Of a stretch of DNA of 64,000 nt, positions 33,201 through 44,403 are shown piece after piece. The stretch is taken from positions 71,610,697 to 71,674,696 of the forward strand of contig CM017556.1 in assembly GCA_007844125.1 (NCBI GenBank), in the 5' to 3' direction. The position numbers and the translations under genes are program-made. Positions within the stretch are counted from its first letter, which is position 1. Each line of letters begins with the position of its first letter. Below the pieces are notes generated by a model. It was given only the letters and a program-made list of their open reading frames with translations, ran no database searches and was not told the DNA's origin. This stretch comes from Sinonovacula constricta (taxonomy: Eukaryota > Mollusca > Bivalvia > Cardiida > Solecurtidae).

Positions 33201-33738
33201 ACGCGCATAACAAAAACTTACCCAGCTATACGCGCATAATAAAAACTAAGCCAGCTATACGCGCATTATAAAAACTAACCCAGCTATACGCGCATAAAAA
33301 AAACTAATCCAGCTATACGCGCATAATAAAAACTAACCCAGCTATACGTGCATAACAAAAACTTACCTAGCTATACGCGCATAATAAAAACTAAGCCAGC
33401 TATACGCGCATAATAAAAACTAACCCAGCTATACGCGCTTAACAAAAACTTACCCAGCTATACGCGCATAATAAAAACTAAGCCAGCTATACACGCATAA
33501 CAAAAACTAACCCAGCTATACGCGCATAATAAAAACTAACCCAGCTATACGCGCATAACAAAAACTTACCAAGCTATACACGCATAATAAAAACTAAGCC
33601 AGCTATACGCGCATTATAAAAACTAACCCAGCTTAACGCGGATTATAAAAACTAACCCAGCTATACGCGCATAATAAAACCTAAACCAGCTATACGCGCA
33701 TAATAAAAACTTACCCAGCTATCCGTGCATAATAAATT
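30214..33738. repeat. 29-bp satellite array, about 120 copies, with 436-bp higher-order period
   Basis: The unit is AACCCAGCTATACGCGCATA plus about nine A/T-rich bases, varying at TACGCG/TACGTG, AATAAAAAC/AACAAAAAC and AAAACC. Most units are 28-29 bp. Rare variants recur at fixed spacing: ACTAACCAAG at 31071, 31507, 31942 and 32378, and GCGCAATTTT near 30941, 31377 and 32248. This shows a ~436-bp (15-unit) higher-order repeat of about four copies in the middle of the array. It lies in an intron of the CCP gene. Confidence 0.97.
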
Positions 33739-33739
33739 G

Positions 33740-34995
33740 TCCGTAAGTTACACTATACTGCGATGGTGTCTTTAAATGTGCGTATTAGGACTAGGTGTAA
33801 TTGTGAAATAGAAAATAGAACTCGCTTAACAATGATACATATTTGACGTATATTAAAAATAACATTATAAAATAACCTCTATGTGAGAGAACAATTCAGC
33901 TCTATTATGAAAGTCTATAAGCATAAATGGACTTTAGATCATTTGTATATTTATATTAAATTTTGTTTGAGATTTAACCTTAGTCCGGATGCTTCATAGT
34001 GTATAAATTATTGGCGAATTATACAACCTAAACACAAAACATCCAGTTATATGTAGATCCAACACTAAAAAAAACAGTGTTGAAAAAACAACAACACAAT
34101 GTCGAAGGCTGTAGAGGGCTGTCTAAAAAGTACAGAAACATGAAATGCTTTATTGAAATGAAACTGTGAACAGATGTCATATTTTTATTTATGTATAGAT
34201 TTAATAAAATGTTAGTTGAATTGTTTCGTAAACTGCATTTAAAAGGAAGTAAATAACCGTTCCAGTCTTACATATGTAAACAGTAAAAAACAACAACAGA
34301 AAATGTATTTATGACATGGTCGTATGAGCATGACAACAAATTATCATTGGACCTTGTACCATACAAATATGAAAGTTAAATGTAAAAGTGACACAAGCAC
34401 TGAGACGAGAATAACATTAATTGGAAAAACTCTCAGTTAGTCCTTGGAAGATGATTTTGTTAGAGTTTTAGTTAAAAAACCTACTTAGTTCGATTTTTTT
34501 TAAGATTTAAAACTACTAAACAGCATTATTTTGGATGTTTTCCGATAACTTTGAATCCAAAAAGATCAGGAAAAAAATAATTATGTAACAAATTGGCATT
34601 AAACTTTATACAAGTAATCGCTAAAAATTAAAATAAAACATCAATCCGAGCATCAGAATGATCTAACCAGTTAGTAAATAACTTAAATAATGGAAAATGT
34701 GTATTCTGATAATGTGTATTTCTATCAAAGTTTGCATTTGAATTTAAATGGTATTATTTTAAGAAGTTGATCAAATATTAAAATACTATAGATCTGTTTC
34801 TGACATTTTAATGGTGTTGTCTATCGGCTGTTTGAAAACATACGTGAAACAAATCTGTAAGGATACGCAAATGTTACCCATGACAATAAACTTATTTACC
34901 CGCACACGTCTTTCGTTAGCATCTCTAAGAAAAAAAGAATGGTACAGTTTTGATGTAAAATGTCTTAAGAAAAAGTATAAGTGCTGCATAAACTA
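33740..34995. other. Intron with one weak repeat copy
   Basis: AT-rich. A degraded copy of the dispersed ~656-bp family occurs around 34310-34450 (GTATGAGCATGACAAC, then a diverged SCTCAGTTA segment). No exon seen. Confidence 0.4.
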
Positions 34996-35001
34996 ACTAA
35001 T

Positions 35002-35205
35002 AGCAAGGTCAGAACTTTTCGTTCAAACAGAAACATATAAGCTGCTATTAAAAGCAAGGTCAGAACTTTTCGTTCAAACAGAAACATATAAGCTGCTATT
35101 AAAAGCAAGGTCAGTACTTTTCGTTCAAACAGAAACATATAAGCTGCTATTAAAAGCAAGGTCAGAACTTTTCGTTCAAACAGAAACATATAAGCTTCTA
35201 TTATG
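35002..35205. repeat. 51-bp tandem repeat, four copies
   Basis: AGCAAGGTCAGAACTTTTCG starts at 35002, 35053, 35104 and 35155. Copies are almost identical (one A/T change in the third). Because 51 is divisible by 3, a repetitive minus-strand frame appears; it is not a supported gene. Confidence 0.95.
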
Positions 35206-35284
35206 TTTATCCTGATACGATTCAGAACAATTCTTCGTCAAGCAAGATATTTGCTTATTATAATGGGAGGTTTTATCTACAGGT

Positions 35285-35345
35285 TTATTCGAATATTCGA
35301 ATATCAAGTCGCTATTCGAATAGAGATTTTGGGATTCGAATATTA
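35285..35345. repeat. TTCGAA palindrome cluster, left
   Basis: ATTCGAATATTCGAATAT followed by further ATTCGAAT words and TTTTGGGATTCGA. A related cluster in the same orientation lies at 36625-36692. Confidence 0.7.
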
Positions 35346-35554
35346 AATAATTTTTATTCCAGTTTTGCTAAGTTCAAAGGAACATTGAAAAGACATTTCT
35401 TTAGTTGATCGTAGTGTCTCCCAGCGACTTAAGACGCTAGCGATATGTGATCGCGTTCGCTCTAAGATAGAGGGGGTGGGTCATGTCTCCTGATAACGAA
35501 TTGCCATCTGGTTAACAGCATGAAACCACCTTACCGCGCACAGCTCCTTCTCTG

Positions 35555-35573
35555 CCCCCCCCCCCCCCCCCCC
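35555..35573. repeat. Poly-C run (19 C)
   Basis: Nineteen consecutive C bases in an otherwise AT-rich stretch; the length is likely to vary and may be an assembly-sensitive site. Confidence 0.9.
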
Positions 35574-36624
35574 TCCTACGTAGACCCAGTCACATCACCC
35601 ACATCACCAAAGTACAATAAACACACATGTCAGTGCAATGCTGCGGCAATTAGCTACAGCAATTACGTAACACTGACTCTACCCACCTTCGGTCGGGATA
35701 GTGTGTAATAAATACATTATATAAGGCTATTCTTATTGATAACAGTCTACCAGAACTTCTTTTATTTATGGAAAGCACAACTAGATCACTGTCAAACAAA
35801 CTTTAATTGCAATCACTTTCTGTTTTTGTCACTCTACTTCATACTTATTATTTTATTTCTATATAATACCGCGACATCTGTTATATTTTGTCACCGCGAT
35901 TTTCTGTTCTTTGTTTCTGCTTCGTTCTCTCCGAATAACAAAAATTTAAATCTACATACTTTTTAATTGTTCGTCATAGGTTTACTTAACACACTTAAAA
36001 CTCACGAGCTTACAATTTTAATAATTCTTTATATATATATATATTGGTTGGTACTTCATCAATTTATCAACAGTCAGGTAATCTTGACACTAGCCAATCA
36101 CAGTAATTATCGTCATCAAATGGTTTTGTTTACATTCGCCTTTCACCCATAGGCATATGGCGAGCAGGTTCGTAATTGTCACTTGTGTATTGGTAACTAA
36201 ATGTCTCTAATTGACATGTTATGGCTTCGGATTAACGCCCATAGCGATATCAGCCAATCACAATTAAACATAATAATTATATATTTTTTTAGTAGCAATG
36301 ACATTGTTTACGCATTTACTGGCATTCTTCACTGACAGTATTTTCTTGCAAATCACCGCTGACCAAGTAAAGAAACACCCCGTCTGGTCCTTCACTATAA
36401 ACAGGATAATGGCAGATTTATAATATTGCCGTTTGTATTTAAAAAAAGAAGAAATCGTCGTTTTAAAATTAAATGCTATGCTAAAATCATAAATCTACCG
36501 CCGCTTCTGCATTAAGATAGGCTAGCAATGTAAATTGTGGCCAGAAATAAACATTTTTACAATGAATAAACACATTAAATGTAATGGAAAATTACCGTGT
36601 TATATATGCCACTGTGATATAAAT

Positions 36625-36692
36625 TCGTTCCGAATATTCGAATATGATTCGAATACACGTTCCGAATATTCGAATATCGTTTTGGGATTCGA
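36625..36692. repeat. TTCGAA palindrome cluster, right
   Basis: Two CCGAATATTCGAATAT words, an intervening GATTCGAATAC, and TTTTGGGATTCGA. Together with 35285-35345 it brackets about 1.3 kb in direct orientation. Confidence 0.7.
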
Positions 36693-36712
36693 TTTACAGT
36701 AAACGTCCCATA

Positions 36713-36816
<104 letters not shown>

Positions 36817-36969
36817 AAACTAGTGCAAAAGCTGTAATAGTGCCTTCCTCAATTAAATATGTTATAAAATTTTCCCACGTATTCCACGCGTCGGGTTTAA
36901 ACAAAAGCAACGGCACAATAAATAAATGAATTATCAATAATTTTAGTAATATGGCTCCGATGCCATTGT

Positions 36970-37390
36970 AGCGGTCATACAAGTCTCTCCGTGTATGTAA
37001 TCTTTGTTGTGATTTAATTCATCCTATTAGGATTGTAACGTATATTTTCTTTGACGTACATTGGACTTTGGGACCTCAGTTCGAACTTCACATGAACGTG
37101 ATGCTACGACTATTTACACCTCTTCTCTGATAATGTTGTCCTTGATTCAAACATTTCCCCCCTTTACAATCAAGAATTGTGTATGTTTCTTAAAGAAATA
37201 TTACCCAAATACAATGTTTACATCATTTTTATTTGTGACACTACTTTTTTTTTTCACTGACGTCATGGCTTAGGCATTTAACTCTAAGAATACATTATCA
37301 GCTGGACTGATCTGCTTCAAATAGATTTTCCTTTCGCTGCCTGTACCTGTGTTTGCAACTTTTAGTGTAGTGACAGGTCAACATTACAGA
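36970..37390 (-). repeat. Diverged copy of the ~656-bp repeat
   Basis: Minus-strand order of landmarks: GCGGTC near 36970, TTAATTCATCCTATTAGGAT at 37014-37033, ACATTGGACTTTGG near 37058, then GACGTCA near 37259 and a CAAATAGATTTTCCTTTC block near 37318. Old and internally rearranged. Confidence 0.5.
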
Positions 37391-37619
37391 TTTAGAAATT
37401 ATAATTGAATTTAATAGTCACATACGCATTGCCACGTTGTTTATCTAATCAAATTATACTTTGATGGAAACCATTATTAATTATGCATATGCTTTTGCCA
37501 TTTTTTTCAATCCATATACTATATCAGTCAAATAAAGGTTGAGTAATAAAATCGTAAACTTGGACTAGGCATATGGAAAGTTAACTCAAAGTAAATGTGC
37601 AATGTAAGAAGTAACGAAC

Positions 37620-37786
37620 CTGGACGACAGATTGGTTGAGGTCCTACCCAGCCGACGCCATCGACGCATATCATGGACAGAAAATCAAACAGTAACCGGC
37701 ATTGCAAGTATATGTAGCATGGCCACCAGTGACTGTGCTTTCCGCCATAGAGATTCCATTCTCCGTGCTTGGAGAATTACCACATT
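37620..37786 (-). pseudogene. Frameshifted type-A sushi/CCP exon
   Basis: Splice signals match the intact type-A exons (acceptor TAATAG, donor CCAG|GTTCG), and the first part reads ECGNSPSTENGISMAESTVT. It is 167 nt instead of 171: between the GYT-type segment and the second half, 17 nt stand where relatives have 21. The 4-nt deficit puts a TGA in frame and shifts the rest (MICVDGVGWVGPQPICRP is readable only in another frame). Skipping the exon would keep the transcript in frame. It could also be an assembly error. Confidence 0.8.
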
Positions 37787-37991
37787 CTATTAAGAACGGA
37801 AATATTGTAGGTAAGATATAGGTCTCAAATTAAGTTTAAAGAACATGACATACTCGCTTTTTTCAAAATAAATGGTTTTCGCCCCATATTGCCTTTCTAA
37901 GTCTTTTTATGAAGAAAATGACCAAATAACTTATACTCATGATGAACACTAACTTAACAAAATACTAATATACGTAGAATTATAACCATAC

Positions 37992-38165
37992 GGAAGGTGC
38001 AGATTAATGCAGATCCATTCCATTGACCGTTGTCTAGACATCGTCGAATATCATTGCCACTTGCAGTCACATATCCTTCTTGGCACGTATATGTCGCCAC
38101 AGATTCCGATATCCTACTCAAATATGAAACTTCTGAGTTTTGCCCACTTTCAGGTATGCGACAAT
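37992..38165 (-). CDS. Sushi/CCP exon, type B
   Basis: 174 nt, acceptor TTTGCAG, donor TTCC|GTATGG, phase 1 at both ends. It encodes DCRIPESGQNSEVSYLSRIS and onward. Cysteines are in DC, YTC, RRC and LIC and the Trp in GQWNGSA. It is the most diverged of the three full type-B exons upstream of the frameshifted exon at 37620. Confidence 0.87.
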
Positions 38166-38565
38166 CTGCAAATGTATTAAAACTTTCTATGAAGACTATT
38201 ATACATTTAATAAATCTAATAAAATAAGTCGCCCGCAATGCAATAGAACTACAGGCGAGACAATCCGACGTGGTAGCGACGGAAAGAGGCGAGTATCAGC
38301 TTCAGGATCCTTCGCATCCTTTTCAAAACCGGGCCTCTTGATTTTCAAGACGCTTTTAAGATGATATCTGGCGGCCCCTCTTCTGAAGTCAAGACAAATA
38401 TGAGGCTAGATCCAGGACAGAATGTCACAGTGTAATCAAAAGATAAACGAAACAAACAAATATGAATGACATTAGCAAAAATACAATGTTTAAATTTCAT
38501 TTATTAATAGTTTGTAAATCGAAAATTCATAAAATATGACTTTATGAGACAGAACAAACGGATAC

Positions 38566-38736
38566 CTGGGCGACAAATTGGCTGAGGTCCACTCCACCCG
38601 TCACCATCTACGCATGTCATTGATTGGACTGCAGATATAGTGTACCCAGTGTTGCAGGTGTATGCGGCCTGACCCCCTTGGACTGTGCTGTCTGACGTAA
38701 ACTGTCCATTGTCTATATTCGGAGGACTGCCGCATT
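38566..38736 (-). CDS. Sushi/CCP exon, type A
   Basis: 171 nt, acceptor TTTTGTGTAG, donor CCCAG|GTATC, phase 1-1. It encodes ECGSPPNIDNGQFTSDSTVQ and onward, with GDGWSGPQPICRP at the end. Four CCP cysteines and the Trp are present. Near-identical to the type-A exons at 40709 and 43074, as are the flanking introns, so it lies in a recent tandem duplication. Confidence 0.88.
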
Positions 38737-38954
38737 CTACACAAAACCGATATTTTGAATAAAAGCTCCTAAGTTACAAAGTGAAATAATGTTATGTCAT
38801 GTTAATTGCTATACTGAAGTAATGGAAAGTGTCTTTTCGTTGCATTTCTTTGACATTCCTGAATAACAAAAAGAGATATGACACAATGATCCATTTTTTC
38901 TAAAATGTGCAATAACTTAACTAAAAACGTATAAATGTATAAATATAATCATAC

Positions 38955-39128
38955 GGAATGTGCATATTAACGCCAAACCACTCCATTGACCATTCTCTAC
39001 ACAGCTCCGATTGTCATCGCCGGTTGATGTCACATATCCTTCGTTACACGTGTAGGTCGCAACGGAATCGTATACGATATTCAAATATGTAACTTCTGCG
39101 CTCTGTCCAGGTTCAGGTATGGCACAAT
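38955..39128 (-). CDS. Sushi/CCP exon, type B
   Basis: 174 nt, acceptor TTTGCAG, donor TTCC|GTATGA, phase 1-1. It encodes DCAIPEPGQSAEVTYLNIVY and onward, ending in CVENGQWSGLALICTF. All four cysteines and the Trp are kept. Its duplicate is at 41098-41271. Confidence 0.88.
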
Positions 39129-39479
39129 CTGCAAATGTATTAAGATAGTCTAGGAAGAAGTTTCTCCATGTGAATAAAGGAATAAGCGAGTCATGTTAAG
39201 CATAACTAAACTCCAGACATTACCTATCGACCAGGTAGCAACGAAATACATAGAATATTAACCCCAGGATCGGTGGACAGTTTTTTTTAAACTGTATAAT
39301 CATGATCTCAGTTGCCTTTAGGATGAGAGCTTTACTCATTTTCTGCTAAAGTTCAGACAAATATTAGACTAATTTTAAGGATGGAAGTCCCAGTGTAAAC
39401 TACAGACACATGAAACAAACGCATCTGAATGTTATTGACAAATGTAATATGTGTATAGGCACGCAGGTTCAATTTTGGG

Positions 39480-39800
39480 TTTAGGGGATAGCGAGCATGT
39501 GTACAAATGCAAACAATGGAATGGAAACCGATCTATTTATATATAAAAGTATTTAGCGCTAAGGCTTTCTTCGGTAAGTTGTGACGTCGTTACGAGTGGC
39601 GTAATTAAAAAATGTCCAAATGGCATTTAGAAGCGAGAAGTATTGTTTCTAACAGAAGAACGAACAAAATTGTTGATTGTAAATCAACGTCCATCAAAGG
39701 CAAATAGTCGATCAATCCTTACAGGATGAAGTAAATGACAACATAGATTAAATGCTCAGTTAGAATTTTACGACAGACACACAGCATTAGTAACATTGTC
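39480..39800 (+). repeat. Old copy of the ~656-bp repeat in the block 1 intron
   Basis: Keeps CCGATCTATTTATAT, the TGACGTCGTTACGA block (a degraded TGACGTCA), GTCCATCAAAGG and GATGAAGTAAATGACAACAT. A ~115-bp piece present in the block 2 copy is deleted. Confidence 0.65.
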
Positions 39801-40708
39801 GCTTTTCTATAAATAGACGATTCTTTATTGTTTAATATTGTCCTGCCGTACTCAGTCTTTGTAGTGATTTTAAAACAATGGACATGTTCGTATTTTTTCA
39901 TGCACATATCTCAGTGTCCCATATCTAGGACAGTACAGAGGAAAGATGTTTCATTATTACCGTGATAATGCTTACTACCATATCAGCATTGTTGTATTTT
40001 GCTAATTCCAGTGTATATTTAGTGAAATAAAATTGCAGCATCTGTTTTCATGACAATATCTGCTAGATATATATACGGCTGTTAATTGATTGAATTTGAC
40101 AAATTATTTACAAGCAAGTGTTTCAGTTATATCCATTTAAAGATAATTTAACGCAAACCTTGTGCATTTTGCTTTGTTCAGCATGCATAGCACTATAAAA
40201 TATGACCAAACAAAAATAAAAATATGTCGTAGTTTTCAGGAAATTTTTCATTTTTGAGAGAAACAATTGTTTTTATTTGCATAATAAATTGTGTTCTAAT
40301 TATCATAGTGTTTTGGAAATCGAATACTGTTTACTATACAGAGTTTGCGATACCTTATCGTGTTTTCTTGCTAAATCGATTGTATGCAACACGTTAAAAT
40401 AGACATTTATCGAGAAAATATGTTAGTCATACTTATATTGTGTATTTAAATACCTTGTGAATGAAGAGAATTTATTGAAAATTACACAGAAAACGTCTGT
40501 GAGCCTATGGTCAGGGTAATGGTTATAACAAAAATAAAAAAATGAGCATTAAGCTTCCGCTTTATTTCCATATTTCAATTGAGAATACTCCTTTTAAAAT
40601 ATATATAAAAATCGAAAACAACAAGAACCCATCAATAAAAGGTAATGCAACGGAGAATGGTCCTTTAGTGCTAGCAATAGGATTTAAGGAATAAAAATAA
40701 GATGTTAC

Positions 40709-40879
40709 CTGGGTGACAAATTTGCTGAGGTCCACTCCACCCAACACCATCTACGCATGTCATTGATTGGACTTCAGATATAGTGTACCCAGTGTTGCAG
40801 GTGTATGTGGCCTGACCCCCTTCGACTGTGCTGTCTGACGTAAACTGTCCATTGTCTATATTCGGAGGACTGCCGCATT
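40709..40879 (-). CDS. Sushi/CCP exon, type A (duplicate)
   Basis: 171 nt, acceptor TTTTGTGTAG, donor CCCAG|GTAAC, phase 1-1. It ends GVGWSGPQQICHP, against PQPICRP in its copies, so it has two nearby replacements. The canonical cysteines and Trp are kept. Confidence 0.88.
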
Positions 40880-41097
40880 CTACACAAAACCGATTTTTTT
40901 AATAAAAGCTCCTAAGTTACAAAGTGAAATAATGTTATGTCATGTTAATTGCTATACTTAAGTAATGGAAAGTGTCTTTTCGTTGCATTTCTTTGACATT
41001 CCTGAATTACAAAAAGAGATATGACACAATGATCCATTTTTTCTAAAATGTGCAATAACTTTACTAAAGACGCATATATGTATAAATATAATCATAC

Positions 41098-41271
41098 GGA
41101 ATGTGCATATTAACGCCAAACCACTCCATTGACCATTCCCTAGACAGCTCCGATTGTCATCGCCGGTTGATGTCACATATCCTTCGTTACACGTGTAGGT
41201 CGCAACGGAATCGTATACGATATTCAAACATGTAACTTCTGCGTTCTGTCCAGGTTCAGGTATGGCACAAT
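41098..41271 (-). CDS. Sushi/CCP exon, type B (duplicate, extra cysteine)
   Basis: 174 nt, same splice signals as 38955-39128, phase 1-1. It encodes DCAIPEPGQNAEVTCLNIVY and onward, ending CLGNGQWSGLALICTF. Where the copy has Tyr (VTYL) this has Cys (VTCL), giving five cysteines in a domain that normally has four. Confidence 0.87.
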
Positions 41272-41744
41272 CTGCAAATGTATTAAGATAGTCTAGGAAG
41301 AAGTTTCTCCATGTGAATAAAGGATTAAGCGAGCCATGTTAAGCATAACTAAACTGCAGACATTATCTATCGGCCAGGTAGCAACGAAATACATAGAATA
41401 TTAACCCCAGGATCGGTGGACAGTATTTAAAAACTGTCTAATCCTGACGTCAGTTGCATTTAGGATGATAGTTTTAATCATTTTCTGCTAAAGTTCAGAC
41501 AAATATAAGACTACTTTCAAGGATGGACGGTCCAGTGTAAACTACAGACACATGAAACAAACGCATCTGAATGTTATTGGCAAAAGTACTATGTTTAATT
41601 ACTCCTGTCAATATTTACCACCTAAGTACGATCGAAGTGGATCGCACGGCGTATTTAGTGTACGCGTAGGTGTGCGTTAAAAATGAGTTTTGAACTTACG
41701 AATCCTGGTATAGGCACGCAGGTCCAACTTTGGGTTGAGGGTAT

Positions 41745-42140
41745 AGCGAGCATGTTCACAAATGCAAGTAATGGAAAGGAAACCGATCTATTTATATATA
41801 AAAATATTTAGCGCTAAGGCTTTCTTCGGTAAGTTGTGACGTCGTTATGAGTGACGTAATTGAAAAATGTCCAAATGGCATTTAGAAGCGAGAAGTATTA
41901 TTTCTAACAGATGAACGAACAAAATTGTTGATTGTAAAATGAAATTAATTTCTTGATTCCAGAAAATATCTGACCAGAGAAAAAGTGTAAATGGTTGTAG
42001 AATCCTTTTCAGAAGGAATTTAGGAACAAACGTTTATCAAAGGAAAATAGCCGCATTAATCCTTACAGGGTGAAGTAAATGACAACATAGATAACATGCT
42101 CAGTTAGAATTTTACGACAGACACACAGCATTAGTAACAT
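41745..42140 (+). repeat. Old copy of the ~656-bp repeat in the block 2 intron
   Basis: Longer version of 39480-39800. It also carries ATATCTGACCAGAGA and TAAATGGTTGTAGAATCC, absent from block 1. Confidence 0.65.
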
Positions 42141-43073
42141 TGTCGCTTTTCTATAAATAGACGATTCTTTATTGTTTAATATTGTCCTGCCGTACTCAGT
42201 CTTTGTAGTGATTTTAAAACAATGACATGTTTGTGTTTTTTTTCATGCGCGCATTTCAGTGGCCCATATCTAGGACAGTACAGAGGAAAGATGTTTCATT
42301 ATTACTGTGATAATGCTTACTATCATATCAGCATTGTTTCATTTGCTAAATCCATATTTCATTCAGTGAAATAAAATTGCTGCACCTGTTTACATGGCAA
42401 TACCTGCTAGATATATATACAGCTATTTAATGATTAACTTTGCCAAATTATTTACGAGAATATGTTTCAGTTATTCCGATTTAAAGAATCTAAATCGTCA
42501 ACCATATTAACTTTTCATTTTGATTTGTTCAGCATACATAGAACTATAAATATAGCAAAATATAATTAAAATGTTAACAAAGTTTTCAAGAAAATTGTCT
42601 ATCTTGAGAAAAACATCTGATTTTATTTGCATAATAAACTGTGTTCAAATTATCATAGTGTATTGGAAATCCAATATATTTTACTATACAGTGTTTACGA
42701 TATCATATCATGTTTTCTTGCTAAATCAATGGCATGCAACACATTAAAGTAGACATTTATTGAGAAAATATTGTCAGGCATACTTATATTGTGTATTTAA
42801 ATACCTTGTGAACATGCAGAATACAATGGAAATATACACAGAAAACGTCTGTGATTCTATGGTCAGGGTAATGGTTATAACAAAAATGAGCACGTAAATC
42901 TCCTCTTTGTTTCCATATTTGAATTGAAAATATTTTTTTCTAAATAATATGAAAAACAAAACACACAGAAAAAAAACAACATTAAACAACAACCCATCAA
43001 TAAAGGGAAATGAAATGGAGAATGGTCCTTTAGTGCTAACAATAGGATTTTAGGAATAAAAATAAGATGATAC

Positions 43074-43244
43074 CTGGGCGACAAATTGGCTGAGGTCCAT
43101 TCCACCCAACACCATCTACGCATGTCATTGATTGGACTTCAGATATAGTGTACCCAGTGTTGCAGGTGTATGTGGCCTGACCCCCTTCGACTGTGCTGTC
43201 TGACGTAAACTGTCCATTGTCTATACTCGGAGGACTGCCGCATT
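43074..43244 (-). CDS. Sushi/CCP exon, type A
   Basis: 171 nt, donor CCCAG|GTATC, phase 1-1. It reads ECGSPPSIDNGQFTSDSTVE and onward, ending GWNGPQPICRP. The acceptor is TTTATGTAAG instead of the TTTTGTGTAG of its copies, so the pyrimidine tract is poorer and use may be weaker. Confidence 0.86.
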
Positions 43245-43474
43245 CTTACATAAAACCGATATTTTGATTATATGCTTAAAAAATAAGGTATAAAACGAAA
43301 AATACAGTTAATGTCATGTTTATCGCTATTTCAAAATTGATGGCAATTGGCTTTTCGCTGCATTTCTTTGAAATCTTAAAACGAACGAAAAAGAAATCAT
43401 AAAATGCTCCACTTTTTCTTGTACAAATGTTCCATAACTTCTCGAGATCTTACATGCGTATTTTCTGTATTTGC

Positions 43475-43516
43475 GAAGGTGCAGATTACCACCGATCCAC
43501 TCCATTGACAGTTCTC
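43475..43516 (-). pseudogene. Truncated type-B CCP exon remnant
   Basis: Only the last third of a type-B exon remains (ENCQWSGSVVICTF, against ENGQWSGLALICTF elsewhere). The region that should hold the first three cysteines and the acceptor is replaced by unrelated sequence. The donor is also altered (TTCGCAAAT in place of TTCCGTATG). It marks the decayed partner of the exon at 43074. Confidence 0.78.
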
Positions 43517-44229
43517 TATTCAAAAGGAAAACGGTTTAAAAGCATTTATATAGAAAATAGACAATAAAGACTATATTTTGGAAAACCAATAAGTGTCACA
43601 GAAAACGACTTTCGTTTTCTTTTAGAATGTACATGCTACAAAGTGTTTTTAAATTTAAATTGTAAACCCTATTCGACCTGGTTCTGTACTGTAAAAAAAC
43701 AAACTTCTTTGAGACGATAATAACTGAGGTTTCGAGAGAAGCCATCTACTGACTTTCGAATGATTAACAATCAGCTTTTAATCTCATTGATGAGTTACTT
43801 AAATGAAGTTTTCAAAGACTTGACAACCGTTTTGCATTAAAATGATATGCAATTTTTAAGATGAAAATATTATTCGTGCAAGTTACGTTACAAACTAACA
43901 TAATTATTTTCTAACTTAACATTTAACATCACTAAACATATGGGTATTTTTTTGAATTTTTGGCTGGAAGTTTAACGTATGAATTAATTCCTGATAAACT
44001 AATAGTATAGTTTGCTTCCACAGTACTAGGCTTTTGGACAGAAACACACCTGTCAAATTATGCAACTGCTATATTACAATCCACTATTGAAATGGTAACT
44101 TTTCGAACAGGCGCGTTAAATGTTTGATAGATTGTTTGCTTTTAATTGTAATGTAATTTAAGCTCATTAAAATACAATGTGTAATACTTGATGTAGTTAA
44201 TTTTAAGCCATTGTCGATAAAACTCCTAC

Positions 44230-44403
44230 GGTAAATGCAGGCCAAAGGCTGTCCATCCCATTGCCCGTCCTCCAAACAGTGCCGAGATGTACTTCCGCCA
44301 TTGGTTATATATCCATCGTTACACGTATAAACAGCTTCTGAACCATACACTCTGCTTGGATATGTCACCGTAGACGCTTGTCCATTACCGAGTGCAGAGC
44401 ATT
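44230..44403 (-). CDS. Sushi/CCP exon (first of the CCP series)
   Basis: 174 nt, acceptor CATTCTAG, donor TACC|GTAGGA, phase 1-1. It encodes ECSALGNGQASTVTYPSRVY and onward, with cysteines in EC, YTC, RHC and LAC and the Trp in GQWDGQP. It mixes type-A (EC start) and type-B (GQW, length) traits and lies closest to the lectin/CUB exons. Confidence 0.87.

Larger units (their letters stand above)
38566..43250 (-). repeat. Tandem segmental duplication carrying CCP exon pairs
   Basis: Block 1 (38566-40708) and block 2 (40709-43073) each hold a type-A exon, a short intron, a type-B exon and a long intron with an old ~656-bp repeat copy. Block 3 starts at 43074 with a type-A exon and a broken type-B remnant. 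Blocks 1 and 2 match closely through introns (for example AGCTCCTAAGTTACAAAGTG after both A exons). Their 222-bp length difference comes mainly from two gaps near 41595-41705 and 41935-42050. Confidence 0.9.

Noticed and set aside
34965..35189. 74-codon minus-strand repeat frame
   Set aside because: 51-bp tandem repeat divisible by three; hydrophobic repeats arise by chance and no exon signals surround it.
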